A stretch of 64,000 nt of DNA from Chondrosia reniformis (lineage: Eukaryota; Porifera; Demospongiae; Chondrillida; Chondrillidae). Of the stretch, positions 25,401-36,052 are shown one piece after another; the first letter of the stretch is position 1, and every line of letters begins with the position of its first letter. Location of the stretch: NCBI GenBank assembly GCA_947172415.1, contig OX359193.1, positions 1,792,501-1,856,500 of the forward strand. Reading direction: 5' to 3'. The position numbers and the translations under genes are program-made. Under the pieces are notes generated by a model, which was not told where the DNA came from, ran no database searches, and saw only the letters and a program-made list of their open reading frames with translations.

Positions 25401-28400
25401 ATGAGCTTTATAAGCAGCTTAACATGTGAGTGTCTATGCTTTTATTTATATATTTATCAGTTATGTTCTATAGCATCGACATCTTTTGCAAAATATAATA
25501 CATATAGGCATGAGTGCATATTGTATATAATATTATGTATATATTTCGCTGATCTCTTTAATCATTCTTTGCAGCACTGTTTCTTTAAATAATATTTTTG
25601 AAGAATGTTCTTCCACTCCATCTATTGGAGAATGTCCTCAGGATACAGCTAATGTAAGTAATAAATTCAAATTTCAATGTTATACTGTCACTATAATGGG
25701 GCATGATTCTGTATATACTATCGTATGTACATCTGACTATGAAGTTCACCTTAGTAATGTACAGATTTTACATACAAATTTATGTATATCCTTCAGAATA
25801 TGTATTCATTATATATATATATATATATATAATTTTGTTCCTTTATTAAGACACTGGCCTACATGCAGACCAAAACATTCTAAAGTCGGGTTAAGACTGA
25901 CTATCCTCTCTATATTGATCATTTCATTATCATAGCAAATGTTAGCACCCACCTTTCAACATTTCTTCCTAATATTTATCCTGTATAGAATTCCATAATC
26001 ACACCTTCACCAGAGATTCCTACTTCATCTCCAATACTAACTGAAGAATGTTTAAGAGCTTATCAAGATCTTCAAGTGTCTGGTTGTTTTGGAAATGTTG
26101 ATTACCTTTCAGCTCTGACAGCATTAACTCGAGGAGCCAGCAATATGTCAGCCTTTCTTGATCTAGACTACGAGGAGTTGTTTGAGAACTTCTGTAATCA
26201 GCCAATATGTACTGAGAAGTTGGTCTCTGCTACCAGAATTTGTATCCCAAATAATATTTCCTTAAGTTATGATGTGAGCTCACATAACACAATGATCTCT
26301 CTTTCACACACATTCATTCTCTCTCATTCCTCACTCCTTCCCACACACACCTACCTACCATGGCCACTTTCTCTCTATTTATGCAAAATGTATGGTTACA
26401 TTAAATGACATTGATGTTCTTCCGTATCTAAAGATTGCGGAGTTTATAAGGAAAGCCATTGACACCGTATACTGTGCTAGAAATGATGATCAGTTCTGTG
26501 GAGCATCAATTATAGACAACAGGGAGCTAGTGAGTTTCTTCAACTCAATGTATGGGAACACAGTCAGAACTAAACTTGTATATATGCTACAATTTTTGGC
26601 GCACATATAATACATAGGACCCAGTTTAGTGTAAACACTATATACAATATGTACGTATGTCCTACTGAAGTAGTAGATGGTAATTTGCCTATTAGTTTAG
26701 TAGAAGTTATCATTACTATTTATCCACTTAATTAACAATGGTAACTTGTAATTAAATTGTATACATTTAATTGTGTATTCAGCTGCTGAATTCCACTGTA
26801 TGTTCTATCTCATGTCAGCCAGAAGCTAAATGTATACAAGTAAGGATACAGTGTACATATGATAGTGATTCTGTATGCGTACATTGTAATAGTTCTAGTG
26901 CTACATACATGTGTATATAGTGTTTGTTGGCTATTTATTTGCAATACTTTTCATAAGAGATATTATACGTACTTCATTGCAATACATGTGCATATATACA
27001 GTAGGCGTCAAATATATAAATGTTTCGTTCATTAAGAATAAGCCAGAACGGCATACCGTTTTGTTTCGGCTTAGTCTTCAATTTGTCCCAAAGCGTTTTA
27101 AATCGTCCTTATTATAGGCCTACGAAATGAATAAAAACGATCAATCGTCTATTGCTTGCGTTCCAACGTAAGTTGTAAATTACTGTTAAACACGTGGATA
27201 CTTGTTTAGCTTACTAGTGAAATACTTGGACAATTGTACTATAATTAACACAAAGCATTTCTCACGTGCATGCGTTCCTACACAAGACTGTTCAGCATGC
27301 TTTAGAAAGTACAGATGATCGTTTTTCGAAGACAATCAATCGTTGTGTATCGTCTCCACACAGTTTTCGTAGGAACAAAACGCTGTATAAACGAAACCAA
27401 ACTTCAACTTTTTTTGATGTCTACTGTATGCATAACCAATTCTTTTATAAGTTTGGGCATAGAAATGTGTATATTTCATGTGAATATTGACCTTAATGTA
27501 TGTCTCATGCAGACAGCTGAAGAAATCCGTAATTCTTTTGGATGTTGCTATGTAAACTACATCAATCTTATTAATGAGCTTTATAAGCAGCTTAACATGT
27601 GAGTGTCTATGCTTTTATTTATATATTTATCAGTTATGTTCTATAGCATCGACATCTTTTGCAAAATATAATACATATAGGCATGAGTGCATATTGTATA
27701 TAATATTATGTATATATTTCGCTGATCTCTTTAATCATTCTTTGCAGCACTGTTTCTTTAAATAATATTTTTGAAGAATGTTCTTCCACTCCATCTATTG
27801 GAGAATGTCCTCAGGATACAGCTAATGTAAGTAATAAATTCAAATTTCAATGTTATACTGTCACTATAATGGGGCATGATTCTGTATATACTATCGTATG
27901 TACATCTGACTATGAAGTTCACCTTAGTAATGTACAGATTTTACATACAAATTTATGTATATCCTTCAGAATATGTATTCATTATATATATATATATATA
28001 TATATAATTTTGTTCCTTTATTAAGACACTGGCCTACATGCAGACCAAAACATTCTAAAGTCGGGTTAAGACTGACTATCCTCTCTATATTGATCATTTC
28101 ATTATCATAGCAAATGTTAGCACCCACCTTTCAACATTTCTTCCTAATATTTATCCTGTATAGAATTCCATAATCACACCTTCACCAGAGATTCCTACTT
28201 CATCTCCAATACTAACTGAAGAATGTTTAAGAGCTTATCAAGATCTTCAAGTGTCTGGTTGTTTTGGAAATGTTGATTACCTTTCAGCTCTGACAGCATT
28301 AACTCGAGGAGCCAGCAATATGTCAGCCTTTCTTGATCTAGACTACGAGGAGTTGTTTGAGAACTTCTGTAATCAGCCAATATGTACTGAGAAGTTGGTC

Positions 28401-31400
28401 TCTGCTACCAGAATTTGTATCCCAAATAATATTTCCTTAAGTTATGATGTGAGCTCACATAACACAATGATCTCTCTTTCACACACATTCATTCTCTCTC
28501 ATTCCTCACTCCTTCCCACACACACCTACCTACCATGGCCACTTTCTCTCTATTTATGCAAAATGTATGGTTACATTAAATGACATTGATGTTCTTCCGT
28601 ATCTAAAGATTGCGGAGTTTATAAGGAAAGCCATTGACACCGTATACTGTGCTAGAAATGATGATCAGTTCTGTGGAGCATCAATTATAGACAACAGGGA
28701 GCTAGTGAGTTTCTTCAACTCAATGTATGGGAACACAGTCAGAACTAAACTTGTATATATGCTACAATTTTTGGCGCACATATAATACATAGGACCCAGT
28801 TTAGTGTAAACACTATATACAATATGTACGTATGTCCTACTGAAGTAGTAGATGGTAATTTGCCTATTAGTTTAGTAGAAGTTATCATTACTATTTATCC
28901 ACTTAATTAACAATGGTAACTTGTAATTAAATTGTATACATTTAATTGTGTATTCAGCTGCTGAATTCCACTGTATGTTCTATCTCATGTCAGCCAGAAG
29001 CTAAATGTATACAAGTAAGGATACAGTGTACATATGATAGTAATTCGCATCTATATACGTACATGTAATAGTTCTAGTGCTACCATACATTATACGTGTA
29101 TATTCTCATTCTCTCTCTTCCTCACTCACAATTTCTCTCTTACTGTACTCCCACCCCAAATCTCTCTCTCTCTCTCTCTCTCTCATTCCTCACTCCTTCT
29201 CACACTCACCTACCTGCCATGGCCACTTTCTCTCTATTTATGCAAAACATATGGTTACATTAAATGACATTGATGTACTTACCTATCTAAAGATTGCGGA
29301 GTTTTCATTTAACCCTATTTATTTGCAATACTTTTATAAGAGATATTATATGTACTTCATTGCAACACTTATGCATATGTATGCATATCCAATTCTTTTA
29401 TAAGTTTGGGCATAGAAAATAAGAAATGTGCATGTATATTTCATGTGAACGTTGACCTTATTGTATCTAAATATATGTCTCATGCAGACAGCTGAAGAAA
29501 TCCGTAACTCTTTCGGATGTTGCTATGTAAACTACATCAATCTTATTAATGAGTTTTATAAGGAGCTTAACATGTAAGTCTATATGCTTATATATATTTA
29601 TGAGTTATGTTCTATAGCATTGATATCTTTGCAAAATATAATACATACATATAGGCATGAGTGCCTATTGTATATAATATTATGTATGTATTTCTCTGAT
29701 CTCTTTGATCATTCTTTGCAGCACTGTTTCTTTAAACAATATTTTTGAAGAATGTTCTTCCATTCCATCTATTGGAGAATGTCCTCAGGATACAGCTAAT
29801 GTAAGTAATAAATGCAATCTCAATGTTACACTCTCACTGTAACTAGGCATGATTCTGTATATATACTACATATGTATATCTGACTTTAAAGTACTTTATT
29901 AAGACACTTGCCTACATGCAGATCAAAACATTAATCTAAAGTCTGGTTAGGACTGACTATATCTCATATAGATCATTTTATTATCATAGCAAATGATATA
30001 CACACACCTTTCAACATTTCTTCGAATTCCTAATATTTATCCTATATAGAATTCCACTATCACACCTTTACCAGAGATTCCTACGATACTAACTGAAGAA
30101 TGTTTAAGAGCTTTTCAAGATCTTCAAGTGTCTGGTTGTTTTGGAAATGTTGATGTCTCTTCAGCTCTGACAGCATTAACTCGAGGAGCCAGCAATATGT
30201 CAGCCTTTCTTGATGTAGACTACGAGGAGTTGTTTGAGAGCTTCTGTAGTCAGCCAATCTGTACTGAGAAGATGGTCTCTGCTACCAGACTTTGTATCCC
30301 GAATAGTATTTCCTTAAGTTTTGATGTGAGCTTACATAACACAATGATCTCTCTTTCACATACACTCATTCTCTCCCTTTCTCACTCACAATTTCTCTCT
30401 TACTTTACTCCCACTCCATATATAAATCTCATTCCTCACTCTTTCTCACACACACCTACCTACCATGGCCACTTTCTCTCTGTTTATGCAAAATGTATGG
30501 TTACATTATTAAATAACATTGATGTACTTACCTATCTAAAGATTGCCGAGTTGACAAGGAAAACCGTTGACACCCTATACTGTGCTAGAAATGATGATCA
30601 GTTCTGTGGAGCATTACTTATAGACAACATGGAGCTAGTGAGTTTCTTCAACTCAATGTATGGCAACAGAGTTGTTTCAGAAACCTGTATGCTACAATCT
30701 TTGGTGCACATATAATATATAGGACCCTGTTTAGTGCAAACAGTATATATGTCCTACTGAAATCGTGTAGTAGATGGTAATTACTCCTGTTAGTTTAGTA
30801 GAAGTAATCATTACTATGTACCCACTTAATTAACAATGAAAACTTGTAATTTAATTGTATACATTTAATTGTGTATACAGCTGCAGAATTCCACTGTATG
30901 TTCTATCTCGTGTCAGCCAGAAGCTCAATGTATACAAGTAAGGAAGTAACTATATACAGTGCACATACAGTTGAGCCCGCTTAAGATGAACTCACTTAAG
31001 GTGAAATTTCGATTTAAATGAAATTTTTCACAGTCCAGATTTTGCCGTATACATTCCAATAGTTAGCGCTTCGGTTAGTGCAAAAAAAATTTTTGTACAT
31101 TTTCGGATAAGGTGAAATTTTATCGAAGAATCTGTAAATGGCTATAAGCAAGAATACACTTTCTCTTTAAGATAAGAAAGAAATTATTAAAGCTTTGAAC
31201 GAGGGCGCTGGTCAATCTGGAATAAAGACGGCAATAGCAAAAATGTTTTGGATAGGAAACTCTATCATATCAGCTATCATTAATAATCGTACAAGGATTA
31301 TCAGCACTTACAAGCAGTCTATATTTGAGTCTTCTAGAAAATGATTGCGGTTGAGAACATCCACGTACAACGACATAGAGGAAGCGCTCCTGATCTGGCT

Positions 31401-34400
31401 ATTAGTACACTTTATACTTTTGTACTTATCTTATATGCATTTTGTATATTACAGGTATGAAAATTATGATTTCTGTTAAGATGAAATTTCTGTTAAGACG
31501 AAATTTTTTAGTGGTCCCAGCCATTTCATCTTAAAACCGGGTTCAACTGTATATTCGCATCTCAAATGTAATATTACTATTATACATGTGTATGTAGTAT
31601 ACATATCCAATTCTTTATATCTAAATATATGTCTCATGCAGACAGCTGAAGAAATCCGTAATTCTTTTGGATGTTGCTATGTAAACTACATCAATCTTAT
31701 GAATGACGTATTTAATGATCTCAACATGTAAGTGTTAAATGTATGTATACAGTTAATACATATATAGACCTTTATCATTCATGTTCTTTCACATTGAAAT
31801 CGTTAGCAAAATATATAAGTATTTTTTGTACTGTATTATATACATAAACGTACGTATGCATGCATGCTTATCGTATGTAATATTATGTATCATATATTTC
31901 TCCTGCAGTACTGTTTCTTTAAATAATATTTTTGAAGAATGTTCTTCCATTCCATCTATTGGAGAATGTCCTCAGGATACAGCTAATGTAAGTAATAAAT
32001 GCAATCTCAATGTTACACTCTCACTGTAACTAGGCATGATTCTGTATATATACTACATACGTATATCTGACTTTAAAGTACTTTATTAAGACACTTGCCT
32101 ACATGCAGATCAAAACATTAATCTAAAGTCTGGTTAGGACTGACTATATCTCATATAGATCATTTTATTATCATAGCAAATGATATACACACACCTTTCA
32201 ACATTTCTTCGAATTCCTAATATTTATCCTATATAGAATTCCACTATCACACCTTCACCAGAGATTCCTACGATACTAACTGAAGAATGTTTAAGAGCTT
32301 TTCAAGATCTTCAAGTGTCTGGTTGTTTTGGAAATGTTGATGTCTCTTCAGCTCTGACAGCATTAACTCGAGGAGCCAGCATTATATCAGCCTTTCTTGA
32401 TCTAGACTACGAGGAGTTGTTTAAGGGCTTCTGTAGTCAGCCAATCTGTACTGAGAAGTTGGTCTCTGCTACCAGACTTTGTATCCCGAATAGTATTTCC
32501 TTAAGTTTTGATGTGAGCTTACATAACACAATGATCTCTCTTTCACACACACTCATTCTCTCTTTTCCTCACTCACAATTTCTCTCTTACTTTACTCCCA
32601 CTCCATATATAAATCTCATTCCTCACTCCTTCTCACACACACCTACCTACCATGGCCACTTTCTCTCTGTTTATGCAAAATGTGTGGTTACATTATTAAA
32701 TAACATTGATGTACTTACCTATCTAAAGATTGCCGAGTTGGCAAGGAAAACCGTTGACACCCTATACTGTGCTAGAAATGATGATCAGTTCTGTGGAGCA
32801 TTACTTATAGACAACGTGGAGCTAGTGAGTTTCTTTAACTCAATGTATGGCAACAGAGTTGTTTCAGAAACCTGTATGCTACAATCTTTGGTGCAGATAT
32901 AATATATAGGACCCTGTTTAGTGCAAACAGTATATATGTCCTACTGAAATCTTGTAGTAGATGATAATTACTCCTGTTAGTTTAGTAGAAGTAATCATTA
33001 CTATGTACCCACTTAATTAACAATGAAAACTTGTAATTAAATTGTATACATTTAATTGTGTATACAGCTGCAGAATTCCACTGCATGTTCTATCTCGTGT
33101 CAGCCAGAAGCTCAATGTATACAAGTAAGGAAGTAACTATATACAGTGCACATACAGTTGAGCCCGCTTAAGATGAACTCACTTAAGGTGAAATTTCGAT
33201 TTAAATGAAATTTTTCACAGTCCAGATTTTGCCGTATACATTCCAATAGTTAGCACTTCGGTGAGTGCAAAAAAATTTTTTGTACATTTTCGGATAAGGT
33301 GAAATTTTATCGAAGAATCTGTAAATGGCTATAAGCAAGAATACACTTTCTCTTTAAGATAAGAAAGAAATTATTAAAGCTTTGAACGAGGGCGCTGGTC
33401 AATCTGGAATAAAGACGGCAATAGCAAAAACGTTTTGGGATAGGAAACTCTATCATATCAGCTATCATTAATAATCGTACAAGGATTATCAGCACTTACA
33501 AGCAGTCTATATTTGAATCTTCTAGAAAATGATTGCGGTTGAGAACATCCACGTACAACGACATAGAGGAAGCGCTCCTGATCTGGCTATTAGTACACTT
33601 TATACTTTTGTACTTATCTTATATGCATTTTGTATATTACAGGTATGAAAATTATGATTTCTGTTAAGATGAAATTTCTGTTAAGACGAAATTTTTTAGT
33701 GGTCCCAGCCATTTCATCTTAAAACCGGGTTCAACTGTATATTCGCATCTCAAATGTAATATTACTATTATACATGTGTATGTAGTATACATATCCAATT
33801 CTTTATATCTAAGTATATGTCTCATGCAGACAGCTGAAGAAATCCGTAATTCTTTTGGATGTTGCTATGTAAACTACATCAATCTTATGAATGACGTATT
33901 TAATGATCTCAACATGTAAGTGTTAAATGTATGTATACAGTTAATACATATATAGACCTTTATCATTCATGTTCTTTCACATTGAAATCGTTAGCAAAAT
34001 ATATAAGTATTTTTTGTACTGTATTATATACATAAACGTACGTATGCATGCATGCTTATCGTATGTAATATTATGTATCATATATTTCTCCTGCAGTACT
34101 GTTTCTTTAAATAATATTTTTGAAGAATGTTCTTCCATTCCATCTATTGGAGAATGTCCTCAGGATACAGCTAATGTAAGTAATGTATGCAAATGCCTTC
34201 AAATCTCAATGTTAAGCTGTCACTGTAATTAATGGGGCAGAAATAAAAAAATTATCAATAGGTATAATATAAAGTACACCTTAGTGATGAGCATATTTTA
34301 TATACAAAATTTGTATATAAAATATGCTCATCACTAATGTGAAATATGAAATTTATGTATGCAAGCATTTCAAAATAGTAATTTTGTTGCCTTGTATTAA

Positions 34401-34873
34401 GACATCTGCATGGTGTCTTTTTGTTGAGACTGCATGGTGTCTTTTTGTTGAGACTGCATGGTTGAGACTGCATGGTGTCTTCTTGTTGAGATTGCATGGT
34501 GTCTTCTTGCATGGTGTCTTACTGTTGAGACTGCATGGTGTCTTCTTGTTGAGACTGCATGGTGTCTTCTTGTTAAGACTGCATGGTGTCTTTTTGTTGA
34601 GACTGCATGGTGTCTTCTTGTTAAGACTGCATGGTGTCTTCTTCTTGAGACTGCATGCATGTTGTACTACACATGATTCAAACATTCCCTGAAGTATATA
34701 TAATACATTTGATATGTGTGTTATTTTTCTTTTATTTCTCTATAATACGTATATGTATATTATATATATTACATATATATACGTAGGTATCTTCGAATGT
34801 GAGACAAAAGGCTTCCACTGGAATGTTAGTCACACTCATTCTGTTTATCATAATGAACATGGTACTGCTCTAA
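19460..34873 (+). CDS. Predicted GPI-anchored extracellular protein with six tandem Cys-rich cassettes (novel family)
   Basis: Predicted cell-surface protein of about 1260 residues; function and family not recognised. Exon 1 (19460-19534) is a signal peptide (MSRSVIFVIWMVMGLADMAF..). Then six cassettes of exons A-E follow: A1 21620-21925, B1 22086-22181, C1 22435-22491, D1 23165-23250, E1 23400-23478; A2 23816, A3 25989, A4 28164, A5 30050, A6 32237 start the others, ending with E6 34097-34175. Exon 34787-34873 encodes VSSNVRQKASTGM then a hydrophobic LVTLILFIIMNMVLL to the stop, a classic GPI signal. Cassettes are 208, 201, 201, 201, 198 and 198 residues, each with 14 Cys (..EEC, SGCFGNVD, NFCNQPIC, YCARNDDQFC, VCSISCQPEAKC, GCCYVNY, EEC..GEC) and several N-x-S/T sites. 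Introns are phase 0 except D/E, so whole cassettes can be gained or skipped in frame. All acceptors and donors are canonical. A direct exon 1 to A1 joint over a 2.1-kb intron is inferred. Confidence 0.8.
20010..20050 (+). other. Hammerhead-like motif
   Basis: CTGAAGA (20017-20023), a GACC/GGGTT hairpin, GAAAC (20039-20043), then GTT. The order box-stem-GAAAC-NUH is that of a hammerhead core. Stem I is weak. Located in intron 1 of the GPI-protein gene. Confidence 0.4.
20300..20890 (+). mobile_element. Possible retroelement 3' remnant
   Basis: Broken frames give fragments such as LFLRLRAEEGKWARL, LCHRCELQKLEDID and ..RCSVERLVMKG, reminiscent of the Cys-rich tail after reverse transcriptase in some LINEs. 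No full domain, many stops. Tentative. Confidence 0.22.
21431..21508 (+). pseudogene. tRNA-like element (tRNA-derived)
   Basis: D-arm TAGCTCAGTGGCAGAGCA (A box), anticodon-arm-like CTGGTGGTCATAACCAG, T-arm CTGGGTTCAATTCCCAG (B box) and a 7-bp terminal pairing GCAATTG/CAATTGC. About six extra bases (TCTATA) separate the acceptor strand from the D-arm, and the base before TCA/CAT in the loop does not fit a clean anticodon, so it is a tRNA-derived repeat or a pseudogene. The same ends appear in the copy at 3543-3601. In intron 1 of the GPI-protein gene. Confidence 0.6.
21620..30049 (+). repeat. Type-1 cassettes 1-4 of the GPI-protein gene (exons plus introns)
   Basis: Genomic units of about 2.17-2.20 kb starting at 21620, 23816, 25989 and 28164. 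Units 2, 3 and 4 are almost identical through exons and introns up to exon C; differences are mostly in (AT)n length. Unit 1 differs more, with a longer Ser/Thr-rich N-terminal segment. The C-D intron is 673 bp in units 1-3 but 473 bp in unit 4, which switches to type-2 sequence there. Confidence 0.93.
30968..31549 (+). mobile_element. Tigger/pogo-like non-autonomous DNA element, copy 1
   Basis: 582 bp with termini CAGTTGAGCCCGCTTAAGAT and ATCTTAAAACCGGGTTCAACTG, flanked by TA on both sides. The interior holds a short frame DKKEIIKALNEGAGQSG..TAIAKMF, similar to the CENP-B/psq-type N-terminal helix-turn-helix of pogo transposases, so it is an internally deleted transposon. In the C5-D5 intron. 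Confidence 0.75.
33155..33737 (+). mobile_element. Tigger/pogo-like non-autonomous DNA element, copy 2
   Basis: Same element at the same relative place in cassette 6, with TA flanks and a handful of substitutions. It is a copy made by segmental duplication, not by a second insertion. Confidence 0.75.
34281..34337. repeat. Perfect 57-nt palindrome
   Basis: Arms 34281-34308 and 34310-34337 (TTAGTGATGAGCATATTTTA.. and its exact complement) around a single base. In the last intron of the GPI-protein gene. Confidence 0.93.
34406..34658. repeat. 24-bp minisatellite
   Basis: About ten units of GACTGCATGGTGTCTTCTTG + TTGA, some truncated. Several frames are open on both strands because the unit is a multiple of three; these frames are not genes. 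Last intron of the GPI-protein gene. Confidence 0.93.
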
Positions 34874-36052
34874 ACTCAAAGAAACACATTATACGCATTT
34901 TTGAAGCTGCTTTAAATTTAGTTCTTTATCAATTAGCCTTGCCTTAATGTGATGTAATCTATTTTTGCATTTTGTGGTGCTCATGCAATACAGTGACTAA
35001 AATTTGTAATGTTTAACCTTGATTGTACTAATCTCTTGAGTTAGAGCATTTTGTAACTTACACTGTGTAATATACTTGATTGTAGTTGTAGTAGTAGTAT
35101 AATATTTACATGTTAATCTATCTATCAGAGGAGCTTAATAACTGAAAGTAAGAATGAAAAGAAAATTCTGCATTAAATATACGTAGCATGTTTTGTATTT
35201 GTTTAAGCAATAATTTTATGATTAGTATTATATACAGCATCTTTACCTTATGTAAATACGTACTTTTTACTTGTGAGCATTGTTTATCTAATATACAGTA
35301 CATGTATGAAATAAAATATATGTACATTTCAGTTCACAGTATACACATATATACAAGTTGATAACAGTTGTACCACTTCCTGCTGTAATAGTTACTGTGT
35401 ATGTAAGATCTAGATCCACATTGTCAATATGATTTTTGTATTGTAAAGCTACTTACGTATATCTAGATGCGCCATTACCAGATCCAATATTAACAGTAAC
35501 TCCATCCTTTACATATATATAGTTATACTATTGCTAGCTACTTACTGGAAATGGATTATATATATATACCAGATAGTTATAGAGTAGTGAAGGTTGTTCC
35601 TTCGATATACGTATATACAGTTGAACGTTAACCTCTCTATAACGACCCACCCCACCCCCCACCCCCCCGGGACCTAAGAAAAGTTCACTATATCAGGGAG
35701 TTCATTATGTCAGATTTTAACCAAAATATTTGAAAAATCAAATAATGTTAAGTTACAAAGCTTATATAAATCGTTTAGGCAGTGATTACTATTGTCATAT
35801 ATATGTATTAGTTATAACACTCCCATGAGGGATGTCGCTGATGTATATTGCAACATTAAAGCTATATATATGTATATTTTAATCGATATCCACTGCAATG
35901 CATCAATCTACATTTGTATATTTATACTGTTTTATCTACATCAACTCTATATATGCACCTCTTTCATCAATTATAACTATAGTCATTACATATATAATTC
36001 ATCTGAATGCTGACACCACATTTATAGTTTTAATTGTGAGTTATAGTGGATC
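34874..36052. other. Convergent spacer between GPI-protein gene and Death-domain gene
   Basis: AT-rich 3' flanks of two convergent genes. AATAAA at about 35310 could serve the plus-strand gene. At 35618 CAGTTGAACGTTAACC, preceded by TA, resembles one terminus of a Tigger-type element, but no second end was found. Confidence 0.45.

Larger units (their letters stand above)
30050..34175 (+). repeat. Type-2 cassettes 5-6 of the GPI-protein gene
   Basis: Two units 2187 bp apart, nearly identical, with shorter exon A (276 nt), a 216-bp A-B intron and the same Tigger-like insertion in the C-D intron, showing that the insertion predates their duplication. Confidence 0.93.

Noticed and set aside
34324..34692. 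Long open frames on both strands over the 24-bp minisatellite
   Set aside because: Open only because the unit is a multiple of three; low-complexity, intronic.
35618..35720. Possible second DNA transposon (CAGTTGAACGTTAACC terminus)
   Set aside because: Only one terminus is visible; no matching inverted end found, so not called as an element.
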